Of a stretch of 64,000 bases of DNA, positions 16,159 through 24,695 are shown piece after piece. Positions within the stretch are counted from its first letter, which is position 1. Every line of letters begins with the position of its first letter. The stretch is from positions 186,001 through 250,000 of the forward strand of contig NZ_JAAVVB010000006.1 in assembly GCF_018449775.1 (NCBI RefSeq). Reading direction: 5' to 3'. The notes beneath the pieces are model-generated. The model made no database searches. It worked only from the letters and a program-made list of their open reading frames with translations, and was not told where the DNA came from. The position numbers and the translations under genes were made by a program. This DNA is from Mucilaginibacter sp. dw_454. GTDB taxonomy: Bacteria; Bacteroidota; Bacteroidia; Sphingobacteriales; Sphingobacteriaceae.

Positions 16159-17334
16159 CTAAATATCCTCTCTGGGCTCGCGCTTGCTGCCCTGGTATAA
16201 TTCATATTCTAATAAACGGCAATCCAGTTTGCCGTTATAAAACTCAATGCGCCTTGCGGCACGTAAACCTATCTTTTTAGCCAGGTCGGGGTTGCCGGTA
16301 AAAATGTAACCGCGATAGTCCAGGCATTTTTTCTTCATGAAGTCGCCTATGCGTTTGTAGGTAGCCTCCAGTTTGGTGTGTACGCCTAAACGCTCGCCAT
16401 ACTCGGGGTTAAACATTACTACGCCGGGTTCCTCGGGCACCGGGGTTTCTTCAAAGTCACAAACACTAAATTCTATCAAATGTTCTACACCGGCCGTGCG
16501 GGCATTTTTTTCAGACACTTCAACTGCGTCCTGAGAGATATCTGTAGCGATGATCCTGAAACCAATATCTTTCTTTGATTTATCTTTTAAAATACGGCGC
16601 TCGGCAAAAAATATTTGCTCGTCGTAACCCATAATGTGCATAAAGCCATAGTTCATACGAAACAGCCCGGGATGCTTATCGGTAGCCATTAAAGCGGCCT
16701 CGATAGCCAAAGTCCCCGAACCGCACATCGGATTAATAAATGTGCTTTTCCTATCCCAGTTGGTAGCCATGATGGTTGATGTAGCCAGAGCTTCCAGCAT
16801 AGGTGCTTTACCCGGTATTTTGCGATAGCTGTGTTTAGCCAGGGTTTCGCCTGATGTATCCAGGAATATCTCAGCCTTGTCGTCTTGCCAGTAAAGGTGT
16901 ATTACGGTTTTATTAGCATCAGATCCTGAATTTGGGCGAATGCCTTTTACAGATTTAATCCGGTCGACTATAGCATCCTTTACCTTCACATTGGCAAACA
17001 ATGGCGTTAAAATATGCTCGTTATTTACGTTTGATGTCACAGAGAAATAGCCGCTAAAGTCAATCAACGTTTCCCATTCTATTTTAACCAGTTCGTCATA
17101 TAGCTCTTGCGGGCCGGCGGCGGTAAAGCTGTGCAACGAGTATAAGATCTGGCTGGCGCAGCGCAGGTTTAAGTTAAGACTAATGGTTTCTGTAACTGTA
17201 GCCTGTAGTTCAATACCGGTTTGGAAAACACGGGTAGGGGTAAAGCCCAGTTCTTCAACTTCTTGTTGCAGGTATGGGGCCAACCTTTTGTTACAGGTGA
17301 TGATGATTTTACTCTCTGTTTGGAAAACTGACAT
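16159..17334 (-). CDS. THUMP-domain RNA methyltransferase (RlmL/KL N-terminal-type, class I SAM)
   Basis: About 391 aa. Residues 1-150 form a ferredoxin-like/THUMP RNA-binding part; the rest is a Rossmann SAM methyltransferase with PGKAPMLEALA, FINPMCGSGTLAIEAAL (SAM loop), IIATDISQDAVEVSEKNA and MFNPEYGERLG. The last is the NPPY-type catalytic motif with Glu in place of the second Pro. The family modifies guanine N2 in 23S rRNA. Start ATG 17334 (MSVFQTESKI) fits; an ATG three codons earlier is possible. It heads a two-gene unit with the exported protein downstream. Confidence 0.88.
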   Translation of the reverse strand: MSVFQTESKIIITCNKRLAPYLQQEVEELGFTPTRVFQTGIELQATVTETISLNLNLRCASQILYSLHSFTAAGPQELYDELVKIEWETLIDFSGYFSVTSNVNNEHILTPLFANVKVKDAIVDRIKSVKGIRPNSGSDANKTVIHLYWQDDKAEIFLDTSGETLAKHSYRKIPGKAPMLEALATSTIMATNWDRKSTFINPMCGSGTLAIEAALMATDKHPGLFRMNYGFMHIMGYDEQIFFAERRILKDKSKKDIGFRIIATDISQDAVEVSEKNARTAGVEHLIEFSVCDFEETPVPEEPGVVMFNPEYGERLGVHTKLEATYKRIGDFMKKKCLDYRGYIFTGNPDLAKKIGLRAARRIEFYNGKLDCRLLEYELYQGSKREPREDI

Positions 17335-17398
17335 AGGCGGCAAAAGTACGTATAAAAAGCAAATACGCAGTGAGGCATCTGTTTATACAAGCATAATC

Positions 17399-18826
17399 TT
17401 AGAACGAAGCTTTTTTTCTATCCTTTAGTCGTTGCCGCAAATCAGTAAGTATAGCTATATATTTCGGGTCCTTCGCCAAATTGGTAGTTTCATGTGGATC
17501 ATTCGGGATGTCATACAATTCCTCGTAATTGTGCTCAATAAACTTCATGTATTTAAACCTTTTGGTAACTATACCTTCTTCTTTAGGGATGCTGGGGCTA
17601 CCCAGATAATAATGCTGGTAAAAAAAGTCTTCGCGCGCGGGCAGTTTGCCCTGCAGCATATCCTCCAGGTTTACGCCCTGCATGCCGTATGGGGCTTTCA
17701 AACCGGCCATAGCCAAAATAGTGGGTGCAATATCAATATTCAGCGCAATCTGGTTGGATGTATAACCCTGCAGTTTTCCTGGCGCTGTCGGGTCATAAAT
17801 AAACATCGGCACCCTGATAGATTCTTCATAGCCATACCACTTGCCTTCCATACCGTGTTCGCCTAAAAACATGCCGTTATCGCCCATTAATATAATGATG
17901 GTTTTTTTGTCGATGCCCAATTGTTCCAGTTTTTGGGTCATCTCTCCAAGTACGTCATCAACGCCTGTAATTAACCGGTAATAATTTTTAACGTTCTCCT
18001 GGAACAGCTCGGGCGTTCCAAAAAGTCCGTGCCAGCGTAGGCGGCCAAAGTTTTCTTCGGTTCTAAAAAAATCCGGAAATTTGTTCCAATACTCTGGCGC
18101 TGCTGTTAGTGGCGTGGGTATGGTTATATTATCATACAAATGCTGATAACGTGGCTGCACAACATAAGTAGGCGGATCGCCGTCTTGCTCATGCGGGGCC
18201 TTAAAACTTACCGAAAGGCAAAATGGCTGCTTACTGCCATATTCGCCTAAAAATTCTTGTATAGCATGGCCAATGGTATCGGTATCATGGATAGGTTGCC
18301 CATTTTTACCTATCGTGATATAATCGGGTTGCAGCTTGTCGCCTGCTTCAGTATTTACCCAATAATTAAACAAACGGCCGGGTGGCCTTGTACCAACACC
18401 AAATTTGCCTATAAAACCCATTTTATAACCGGCGTGCTTTAATAAAGCCGGATAGGTTTGAGACAGCGCCTGTGCAGAAAGATCGGTATTAAAATCATTG
18501 ATGTTATGGCGGGATTCGTATTGCCCGGTCAGGATACTGGCACGGCTAACGCAGCAAATAGAGGTGGTAACATACGCGTTCCTGAATAATATGCCGGCTT
18601 TGGCCAGTTTATCCATATTGGGTGTCTGGATAATTGAGTTTCCCCTGGCGCCTAAAGCGTCAAAACGTTGATCGTCGGTTAAGATAAAAATGATATTGGG
18701 CCTTTCATCAACCGCTTTTACTGCTTCTTTTTTACAGAAGGCCATCAACCCTACCACCATTAATACCACGCAAAGCGATAAACTTCTGATTGAATTTTTA
18801 CGGCTAATTACACTGATTATCTGCAT
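17399..18826 (-). CDS. Sulfatase, lipoprotein-anchored
   Basis: 475 aa. Residues 20-31 (VVLMVVGLMAFC) give a lipobox-type cysteine, so the enzyme is probably anchored facing the periplasm or surface. The alkaline-phosphatase-like fold is shown by RPNIIFILTDDQR (metal-binding Asp pair), the formylglycine-site element C91-C-V-S-R-A-S-I-L-T-G, GHAIQEFL, KAPHEQDG and LMGDNGMFLGEHG. The formylglycine motif has Val where CxPxR has Pro, a variant seen in some Bacteroidota sulfatases. Substrate (a sulfated glycan or ester) cannot be read. No SusC/SusD or other glycan genes are adjacent. Confidence 0.9.
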   Translation of the reverse strand: MQIISVISRKNSIRSLSLCVVLMVVGLMAFCKKEAVKAVDERPNIIFILTDDQRFDALGARGNSIIQTPNMDKLAKAGILFRNAYVTTSICCVSRASILTGQYESRHNINDFNTDLSAQALSQTYPALLKHAGYKMGFIGKFGVGTRPPGRLFNYWVNTEAGDKLQPDYITIGKNGQPIHDTDTIGHAIQEFLGEYGSKQPFCLSVSFKAPHEQDGDPPTYVVQPRYQHLYDNITIPTPLTAAPEYWNKFPDFFRTEENFGRLRWHGLFGTPELFQENVKNYYRLITGVDDVLGEMTQKLEQLGIDKKTIIILMGDNGMFLGEHGMEGKWYGYEESIRVPMFIYDPTAPGKLQGYTSNQIALNIDIAPTILAMAGLKAPYGMQGVNLEDMLQGKLPAREDFFYQHYYLGSPSIPKEEGIVTKRFKYMKFIEHNYEELYDIPNDPHETTNLAKDPKYIAILTDLRQRLKDRKKASF

Positions 18827-18944
18827 TTTATTCTAAAAAAGTATTGGTATTAATACTGCTTAATTTAGTGTGGAAAACTTACGCAATAATGTGTGAATTT
18901 ACACATCTTTATCTGTTAACTTTACGTTTTTAATTTTGAAATTT

Positions 18945-19307
18945 ATGGAAATTAAGGGCAAAGTACACGAGATATTCCCGACACTGCAAGTTACCGAAGC
19001 ACTGAAGAAAAGAGAGCTAATAGTTGAATACGTAGAGAATCCGCAATACCCGGAGTACTTGAAATTTGAAGCTATACAAGATCGCTGCAACCTGATAGAC
19101 GCCCTTAAAGTAGGCGATGATGTTGAAGTTTTCTTCAATTTAAGAGGCCGCCCATGGACAGACAAAACCGGCAAAAAGAGCTATTTTAACTCTATGCAAC
19201 TATGGAAAGTAAACGTACTTAGCGGCGCAGGCAGCAGCCCGGCACCAGAATACGCAGCTCCTGCTGATATCAGCTCGGCTCCAGAAGATGACGATTTGCC
19301 ATTTTAA
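18945..19307 (+). CDS. DUF3127 OB-fold-like protein with SSB-like acidic tail
   Basis: 120 aa from ATG 18945 (MEIKGKVHEIFPTL). The body has the DUF3127 pattern (RELIVEYVENPQYPEYLKFE, DVEVFFNLRGRPWTDKTGKK, NSMQLWKVNVL), with alternating strands like an OB fold. A Pro/Ala/Ser-rich linker leads to the final EDDDLPF, very like the DDDIPF tip by which SSB recruits partner proteins. A role on single-stranded nucleic acid is inference. A TTG 9 bp upstream opens the frame but ATG is preferred. A strong terminator follows. Confidence 0.88.
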   Translation: MEIKGKVHEIFPTLQVTEALKKRELIVEYVENPQYPEYLKFEAIQDRCNLIDALKVGDDVEVFFNLRGRPWTDKTGKKSYFNSMQLWKVNVLSGAGSSPAPEYAAPADISSAPEDDDLPF

Positions 19308-19345
19308 TTAGTCGCAGAGACTGTTATAGAGCATTTAACGATTAC

Positions 19346-19369
19346 AAAATCCCGCGGAAGCGGGATTTT
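19346..19369 (+). terminator. Terminator after the DUF3127 gene
   Basis: AAAATCCCGC and GCGGGATTTT form a 10-bp perfect stem with a 4-base loop, followed by TTTTGTTGTTT on the plus strand. It is 39 bp after the stop. Confidence 0.85.
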
Positions 19370-19382
19370 GTTGTTTAGGGGC

Positions 19383-19553
19383 GGCGGGGACTCACCCGGC
19401 CGACGCTTCGCCGGGCCACCCTCTCTTCGCCTTTGGCGGAAAGAGGGTTTAGAAATTCAGCATTCATTATTCGATATCAAATAACATAACCCTCTTTCCC
19501 GCTTGCGGAAGAGAGGGTCGACAAGCGTAGCGAAGTCGGGGTGAGTCCCCGCC
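19383..19553. repeat. Long imperfect inverted repeat, about 65-bp arms
   Basis: The left arm begins GGCGGGGACTCACCC and holds CCACCCTCTCTTC; the right arm ends GGGTGAGTCCCCGCC and holds GAAGAGAGGGT. Between them are about 35 AT-rich bases. A second internal inverted pair (CTTTGGCGGAAAGAGGGTT / AACCCTCTTTCCCGCTTG) strengthens the stem. There is no reading frame. Confidence 0.85.
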
Positions 19554-19637
19554 TTTCCAACAGATGTTAAAAATTGTTAAAAGGCCCCTTTGTAGGTATA
19601 TTTAAGATATTTTTGTTATTACTGAAATTTAAGCAGG

Positions 19638-21446
19638 TTGAAAAAGAGTAGCATACGTATAATTATAGGCTTGATGGGCTTTGCGCTTTTAGGGGTAATT
19701 GCTATGCAGCTATACTTTCTGGTGCAATCTTACAACCTGCAATCTACACTCTTTGACCGTTCGGTTAACGAGGCGCTGAGCAATGTTGTAGAAAAGTTAA
19801 AAAAGCAGGATGCCAATAATTTTTTGATGGACAAGGCCCGCCGAATGGCAGGAACTGATAAGCCTGTACCACAAGGACAAACTATCGAGATCTCTGATAA
19901 GGGCAATTCGGTTGTTCATTTTTTATCAGGCGATAAGGATGCCATCAAAAAACAATTGCGCCGTAAACATAAACTGGCCATGCTGCGCGATAGTTTGAAA
20001 CATATGCTGATGAGCCAGCGCCTGGACGAGCTGGAAAGCAATATCCAACTACATTTTGAAGCGTATACCGATGAAAATGGCGAGCCTGTTGGCCGGTTTA
20101 CACCGGTTATTAAGGTGCCTGATCCACATGCGGTAAATAAGCATCAAAAAATAGAAAAATACATCGTTCAACACTTCGCCTATATTGACCCTCAGCTCGG
20201 TGAGCAGCTGATCACCAAAAAAACAATCAATCCGCTTTGGGTTGAGGATCAGCAACGTAAGCAGAAGCAAGACCAGCTTAACCGGGTAAAAAAAATACTG
20301 GCAATCGACTCATTGCAGACCGCCCAGGTAAGCAACCATCATAACGCGATACAAAATGTGTTAGAAGAATATCAACGTACGAATGAGCCTTTACGCAAAC
20401 GGATCAACAATCCGTTTTTTGTAGATACGCTACTCCGGATGGAATTGCAGAACCAGGGTATTCCGTTGCCGTTCAATTATGAGATATCTACCGCCAAGAA
20501 TGATTCAGTAATCTTTTCGACCGCAATGGATAAGACGGGAGCCAGGCCCATATTTAATGTGTCTGACAGTTACAGTTCGCAGATCTTTAAAGAGGAAGTG
20601 ATCAACGATCCCGGGATGATCAGGTTGTCCTTCCCGCAAAAAAATTCACTTATATTGGGCCGCATGACTGCGACTATGGGTGTTACCGGAGGCCTGTTGC
20701 TGGTACTGATATTTTGCTTTGGCTTTACCATATTCGCCATCATCCGCCAAAAAAAAATCTCTGAAATGCGGACCGATTTTATCAACAACATGACTCACGA
20801 ATTTAAAACTCCGGTATCAACCATCATGATAGCTGCCGAGGCTTTAAAGGATAATGAAATGGCGGTAGATAGAAGCCGCATCTCGCGTCTGGCCAATATT
20901 ATCTATGAAGAGAATGAGCGCCTGGGCAGCCATATTGAAAGGGTACTGAATATTGCTAAGATTGATAAGAACGACTTTAAGCTGGAAAAAAAGCCGCTTG
21001 ATGTTAACGAAATGATTGGGATTGTAGTTGACAGCATGCAGCTTAAGCTACAAAAATGCGATGCCGAGGTAGTGATGGAGCTGGATGCCGAAAACGCGGT
21101 GATCAATGCCGACGAGCTGCACTTTTCGAACGTGTTATATAACCTGATAGACAACGCCATAAAATACAGTACCGACAGGCCGCATATTACTATAGCCAGC
21201 TCTAATAAGAATGGGCAGGTGGTTATTAAGGTGGCCGATAAAGGTATAGGCATGAGCCGCGATCAGCAGGCTAAAATATTTGAACAGTTTTATCGTATCC
21301 CGACAGGTAATGTGCATAACGTAAAGGGTTTTGGCTTGGGATTAAGTTATGTTAACACGATAGTAAAAAGATTAAATGGTACTATAAATGTGCGCTCAGA
21401 AAAAGACAAAGGGTCTGAATTTGAGCTGAAGTTTCAGGGTGCATAA
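19638..21446 (+). CDS. Sensor histidine kinase of a two-component pair
   Basis: 602 aa. One membrane segment at 8-30 and another near 345-370 flank a long periplasmic sensor domain; then HisKA with His387 in NNMTHEFKTPVSTI and a HATPase domain (DNAIKYSTD, ADKGIGMSRDQQ, GFGLGLSYV). The likely start is a TTG (19638, MKKSSIRI after initiation): the next Met, at residue 13, would remove the charged start of the first membrane helix. It is 55 bp upstream of the response regulator gene, the RprX/RprY-type arrangement of Bacteroidota. The periplasmic part is rich in charged helices and has no recognisable domain. Confidence 0.92.
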   Translation: MKKSSIRIIIGLMGFALLGVIAMQLYFLVQSYNLQSTLFDRSVNEALSNVVEKLKKQDANNFLMDKARRMAGTDKPVPQGQTIEISDKGNSVVHFLSGDKDAIKKQLRRKHKLAMLRDSLKHMLMSQRLDELESNIQLHFEAYTDENGEPVGRFTPVIKVPDPHAVNKHQKIEKYIVQHFAYIDPQLGEQLITKKTINPLWVEDQQRKQKQDQLNRVKKILAIDSLQTAQVSNHHNAIQNVLEEYQRTNEPLRKRINNPFFVDTLLRMELQNQGIPLPFNYEISTAKNDSVIFSTAMDKTGARPIFNVSDSYSSQIFKEEVINDPGMIRLSFPQKNSLILGRMTATMGVTGGLLLVLIFCFGFTIFAIIRQKKISEMRTDFINNMTHEFKTPVSTIMIAAEALKDNEMAVDRSRISRLANIIYEENERLGSHIERVLNIAKIDKNDFKLEKKPLDVNEMIGIVVDSMQLKLQKCDAEVVMELDAENAVINADELHFSNVLYNLIDNAIKYSTDRPHITIASSNKNGQVVIKVADKGIGMSRDQQAKIFEQFYRIPTGNVHNVKGFGLGLSYVNTIVKRLNGTINVRSEKDKGSEFELKFQGA

Positions 21447-21501
21447 CACCTGCATAGCATTTGCCGTTAATAATACATAAACCACACAACACCTGCCTGC
21501 C

Positions 21502-22194
21502 ATGAAAAAAATTCTATTGGTTGAAGACGACCCAAACCTGGGTTTATTGCTTCAAGACTATCTGCAGTTAAAAGGAAAATTTGAAGTTGTTTTATGTACA
21601 GACGGCGAGGAAGGTTTGCAGGCTTTTACCAAACAAAGCTATGATTTGCTGATACTGGACGTGATGATGCCAAAAAAAGATGGCTTTACGCTGGGTAAGG
21701 ACGTACGCAAGATCAACCCGCATGTGCCCATTATCTTTGCTACTGCCAAAGGCATGATCGAAGATAAAACCGAGGCCTTTACCCTGGGCGGCGACGATTA
21801 TATTACCAAACCTTTCCGTATAGAGGAGTTGCTGCTGCGCATTAATGCCCTATTGAAACGTACGGAACAAACCGGCAAAAAAGAAGATGCTCAGCCCAGC
21901 AAGTTTGAAATTGGTAAATATGGGTTTGATTATACTACCCAAATTATCACCATAAACGGAACCCAACAAAAATTATCAACCAAAGAAGCCGAGCTGCTTC
22001 GATTGCTTTGCCTGAAACGCAACGAGGTGCTTACCCGCGAAGAAGCCCTACTACACATCTGGCATGACGACAACTACTTTAACGGCCGCAGTATGGATGT
22101 TTTTCTGAGCAAGATCCGCAAGTACTTAAAGGATGACCCGACTGTGGAGATTATCAATGTGCATGGTAAGGGGTATAAATTGCTGGTGAATTAA
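21502..22194 (+). CDS. OmpR-family response regulator
   Basis: 230 aa. Receiver domain with acidic pocket E8-D9-D10, phospho-acceptor Asp53 in LILDVMMPKKDG, Thr in FATAKG and Lys in YITKPF. The C-terminal winged-helix DNA-binding domain spans residues 130-228 (LSTKEAELLRLLCLKRNEV, GRSMDVFLSKIRKYL, IINVHGKGYKL). It is co-transcribed with the kinase upstream. Like RprY-type regulators it probably responds to envelope conditions, but targets cannot be read from this window. Confidence 0.94.
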   Translation: MKKILLVEDDPNLGLLLQDYLQLKGKFEVVLCTDGEEGLQAFTKQSYDLLILDVMMPKKDGFTLGKDVRKINPHVPIIFATAKGMIEDKTEAFTLGGDDYITKPFRIEELLLRINALLKRTEQTGKKEDAQPSKFEIGKYGFDYTTQIITINGTQQKLSTKEAELLRLLCLKRNEVLTREEALLHIWHDDNYFNGRSMDVFLSKIRKYLKDDPTVEIINVHGKGYKLLVN

Positions 22195-22244
22195 GTCAGA
22201 GATTTAACCCCGCATTGCTAGAAATAGCGCTTATATGATCTTTA

Positions 22245-22686
22245 CTTGTCGCTTTTATAGCGCTCATGGCCGCTAAGGCCTAGTTCTTTTTCCTTAGATG
22301 AAAAAGAACCAAAAAATCAAGTCAGCAAAAACCTTCCCCCCACAGGCAAAACTCCCAGGCCCGGTTTGCTGACAGGCCATCGCGCGCTTTTTTTGATTCC
22401 ACATAATTTGTAGAATCTTCAATGAAACGAGACGTCAGACGCAGAGCTTCAGGCGAAGCTGATAAAACAATGGTGGCCAAGTGCGCGGCAGGGCTGTTAG
22501 GAATGTTGCCTGAAGCGCAGGCTTGTGCGACAACAGGCGGCAACAGGCCTCTGCCCAGGTTTTATCGGCTTGCAGCGCAAATGCCCTGAGCCAAGAAGCC
22601 TTGCGTATGACTTGATTTTTTGTTACTTTTTCATCAAGGAAAAAGTAATGGGCCTTAGCGGCCAAGAGCGTTATAAAAGCGATAAG
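22245..22686. mobile_element. MITE-like element with about 80-bp terminal inverted repeats (family A, copy 2)
   Basis: The left end reads CTTGTCGCTTTTATAGCGCT and the inverted right end CTTATCGCTTTTATAACGCT; the match continues through TGGCCGCTAAGGCC, CTTTTTCCTT, GATGAAAAAG and CAAAAAATCAAGTCA for about 80 bp with about nine differences. The 442-bp element has no transposase. Its right-hand core (from 22434) is shared with 12213-12523 and 56417-56677. No clear target duplication is seen at its borders. It fills most of the gap between the response regulator and the hydrolase genes. Confidence 0.75.
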
Positions 22687-22751
22687 CTAGCCGCGCGAGC
22701 CGTCAACTTGGTAACCAGTCATTTACTGCCGGGATTAAAGCAAATCTCTAA

Positions 22752-24155
22752 TTATTCCAACCCAATCTTCTGATGCTGATACGGTATCTCCACATTATGG
22801 AAACCATGCTCCTTTAGCGTGTTGGCAAAGTGCTGCTGTACCTCATACTCACCATGCACCAGGAAGATCTTTTTAACCTTTTTCGGGTCCTGGCATTTTA
22901 AGAAATGCAGCAGGTCCTCATAATCGCCATGGGCGCTCATTGATTTGATGGAGCGCACCTCGGCTTTCACCTCATACTTATCGCCAAAAATATAAACCTC
23001 ATGGTCGCCGCGCATCAGGTGCCCGCCTAACGAGCTTGGCTCGCAATAGCCCACAATCAAAATGGTGGTTTTAGGATTATCGATGTTGTTTTTAATATGA
23101 TGCTTAACCCGCCCGGCTTCTGCCATACCTGATGATGATATGATCACACAAGGTCGCGGGTCGTCATTCAAAGCAATGGATTCTTCGGTTGATTGCACAA
23201 AACGTAAGCCTTTAAAATCAAACGGATCTTCGTCAATTTTTAAAACGCGTTTTACGCCATCATTATATACCTCAGGATGGTCTTTCAATACCTGTGTTGC
23301 TTTGTCTGATAATGGGCTGTCTACATAATAAGGCACATCTGGCAGAATACCTTTTAGCTCTAATCCATTCAAGGCATACAGCAACTCCTGCGTACGCCCC
23401 ACGCTAAATGCCGGGATGATAACCTTTCCCTTTTTAACCAGGCAAGTTTGCTTGATCACCTCCAGTAAAGCATTCTCAATAGGCTCCAGCTCTTTATGTA
23501 AAGAATCGCCATAGGTTGACTCCAACAGGATATAATCAGCCTGTGGGAAACGTTGCGGGCTTTTCAATAGCAGGTCGCCATAGCGGCCAACATCGCCACT
23601 AAAAGTAATATGGGTTTGCTTGCCATTTTCGGTCACGGTTAGGTGTACTGCGCAACTGCCCAGGATATGCCCTGCATCGCTAAAATGAAATTTAACATCT
23701 GGGGTAATGGCATGTTCTTCATGATACTCAACAATCTTGAACAAACGCAAAGCCTCGGTTGCCTGCTCATCAGTATATAAAGGCTCTTCAAGTGGTAAGC
23801 CCTTTTTTGCCCGATGCTTGTTGCTGTATTCCGCGTCACTCATTTGGATCTTGGCCGAGTCAAGCAGCAGAATACGGGTAAGGTCTAATGTGGCCGATGT
23901 ACAGAAAATCGTACCGTTAAATCCTTCGGCAACCAGGCGCGGTATCAAGCCGCAATGATCTATATGCGCATGCGACAGGATCATGTAATCCAGTTTCTTA
24001 GGGTTAAAGCCAAAGTGTTCGTTCAGGCCTTCGGTGTTCTCGCCCATGCCCTGAAACATACCGCAATCCAGTAAAATGCTGGTGCCGTCTTGCAGGTGTA
24101 CCAGGTGCTTGCTGCCGGTTACATTACGGGCGGCGCCGTGAAAAGTTATGTCCAT
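22752..24155 (-). CDS. Metallo-beta-lactamase fold beta-CASP nuclease-like hydrolase
   Basis: 467 aa. The metallo-beta-lactamase part has LDCGMFQG, SHAHIDHCG (HxHxDH), HILGS and SGDVGR; the beta-CASP part has LLESTYGDS, IIPAFSVGRTQELL, SSSGMAEAGRVKHH and a C-terminal ISAHGD-like MSAHGDYEDLL and VHGE pair. Length and motif order match YSH1/CPSF73-like bacterial proteins, believed to act on RNA. It is cytosolic with two zinc ions. It stands alone, divergent from blaI across a region with a palindromic operator. Confidence 0.93.
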   Translation of the reverse strand: MDITFHGAARNVTGSKHLVHLQDGTSILLDCGMFQGMGENTEGLNEHFGFNPKKLDYMILSHAHIDHCGLIPRLVAEGFNGTIFCTSATLDLTRILLLDSAKIQMSDAEYSNKHRAKKGLPLEEPLYTDEQATEALRLFKIVEYHEEHAITPDVKFHFSDAGHILGSCAVHLTVTENGKQTHITFSGDVGRYGDLLLKSPQRFPQADYILLESTYGDSLHKELEPIENALLEVIKQTCLVKKGKVIIPAFSVGRTQELLYALNGLELKGILPDVPYYVDSPLSDKATQVLKDHPEVYNDGVKRVLKIDEDPFDFKGLRFVQSTEESIALNDDPRPCVIISSSGMAEAGRVKHHIKNNIDNPKTTILIVGYCEPSSLGGHLMRGDHEVYIFGDKYEVKAEVRSIKSMSAHGDYEDLLHFLKCQDPKKVKKIFLVHGEYEVQQHFANTLKEHGFHNVEIPYQHQKIGLE

Positions 24156-24230
24156 TTATAGTTTATACAGGTTGAAAGAGTAGACAACGAAGATGCTGAA
24201 AAAATATTCAATATAAAATAAACTAAAAAA

Positions 24231-24257
24231 TTAGTTGTAAATATCATTTATAACTAA
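24231..24257. promoter_or_regulatory. Palindrome, likely BlaI-type operator
   Basis: TTAGTTGTAAAT, spacer ATC, ATTTATAACTAA: 12-bp arms with one mismatch, 50 bp before blaI and 76 bp before the divergent hydrolase gene. BlaI/MecI repressors bind AT-rich palindromes at their own promoters, so self-regulation of the blaI-blaR1-like unit is likely. Confidence 0.6.
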
Positions 24258-24306
24258 TAACTTCGTTTAAGATTATAATCCCCTAGCATAATTAAATAAA
24301 AAATCC

Positions 24307-24678
24307 ATGGAAATTAAAGAGTTAACCCGCGCCGAAGAACAATTAATGCAAATACTTTGGCAAATTGAAAAAGGCTTTGTAAAAGATGTGTTGGAGCACC
24401 TGCCAGAACCTAAACCGGCGTACAATACGGTATCAACCATTATACGCATACTAGAGGCTAAAGGCTTTGTAGCTTACACAGCACATGGAAAAAGCCATGA
24501 GTATTATCCTATCATCAGCAAAGAGACATACCAAAGCTTTGCAACCGATAAGTTGATGACCGGGTATTTTGATAATTCTGTTCAACACATGTTCTCTTAC
24601 TTCGTTAAAAAAGAAAAGATTGATTTAAAGGAGGCCGACGAGATCATGAAATTGATTGAGAAACTTAAAAAACAATAA
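24307..24678 (+). CDS. BlaI/MecI/CopY family repressor
   Basis: 123 aa. The winged helix is visible as LTRAEEQLMQILWQIEKGFVKDVLEHL, AYNTVSTIIRILEAKGFVAY and HGKSHEYYPIISKE; the C-terminal helices serve dimerisation. The family represses a downstream sensor peptidase gene and is inactivated by cleavage when the sensor is triggered. Here the sensor-like gene starts 18 bp later. A palindrome upstream may be its operator. Nothing indicates beta-lactam resistance: no beta-lactamase is present. Confidence 0.93.
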   Translation: MEIKELTRAEEQLMQILWQIEKGFVKDVLEHLPEPKPAYNTVSTIIRILEAKGFVAYTAHGKSHEYYPIISKETYQSFATDKLMTGYFDNSVQHMFSYFVKKEKIDLKEADEIMKLIEKLKKQ

Positions 24679-24695
24679 CCTAAAACCAAAACCTT

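Noticed and set aside
15660-16205. Longer start of the TonB-like exported protein
   Set aside because: It would overlap the upstream gene and bury the signal peptide; ATG 16157, one base after the previous stop, fits better.
19638-19676. Internal ATG start for the sensor kinase at residue 13
   Set aside because: It would remove the basic start of the first membrane helix; TTG at 19638 gives the normal MKKS-type N-terminus.
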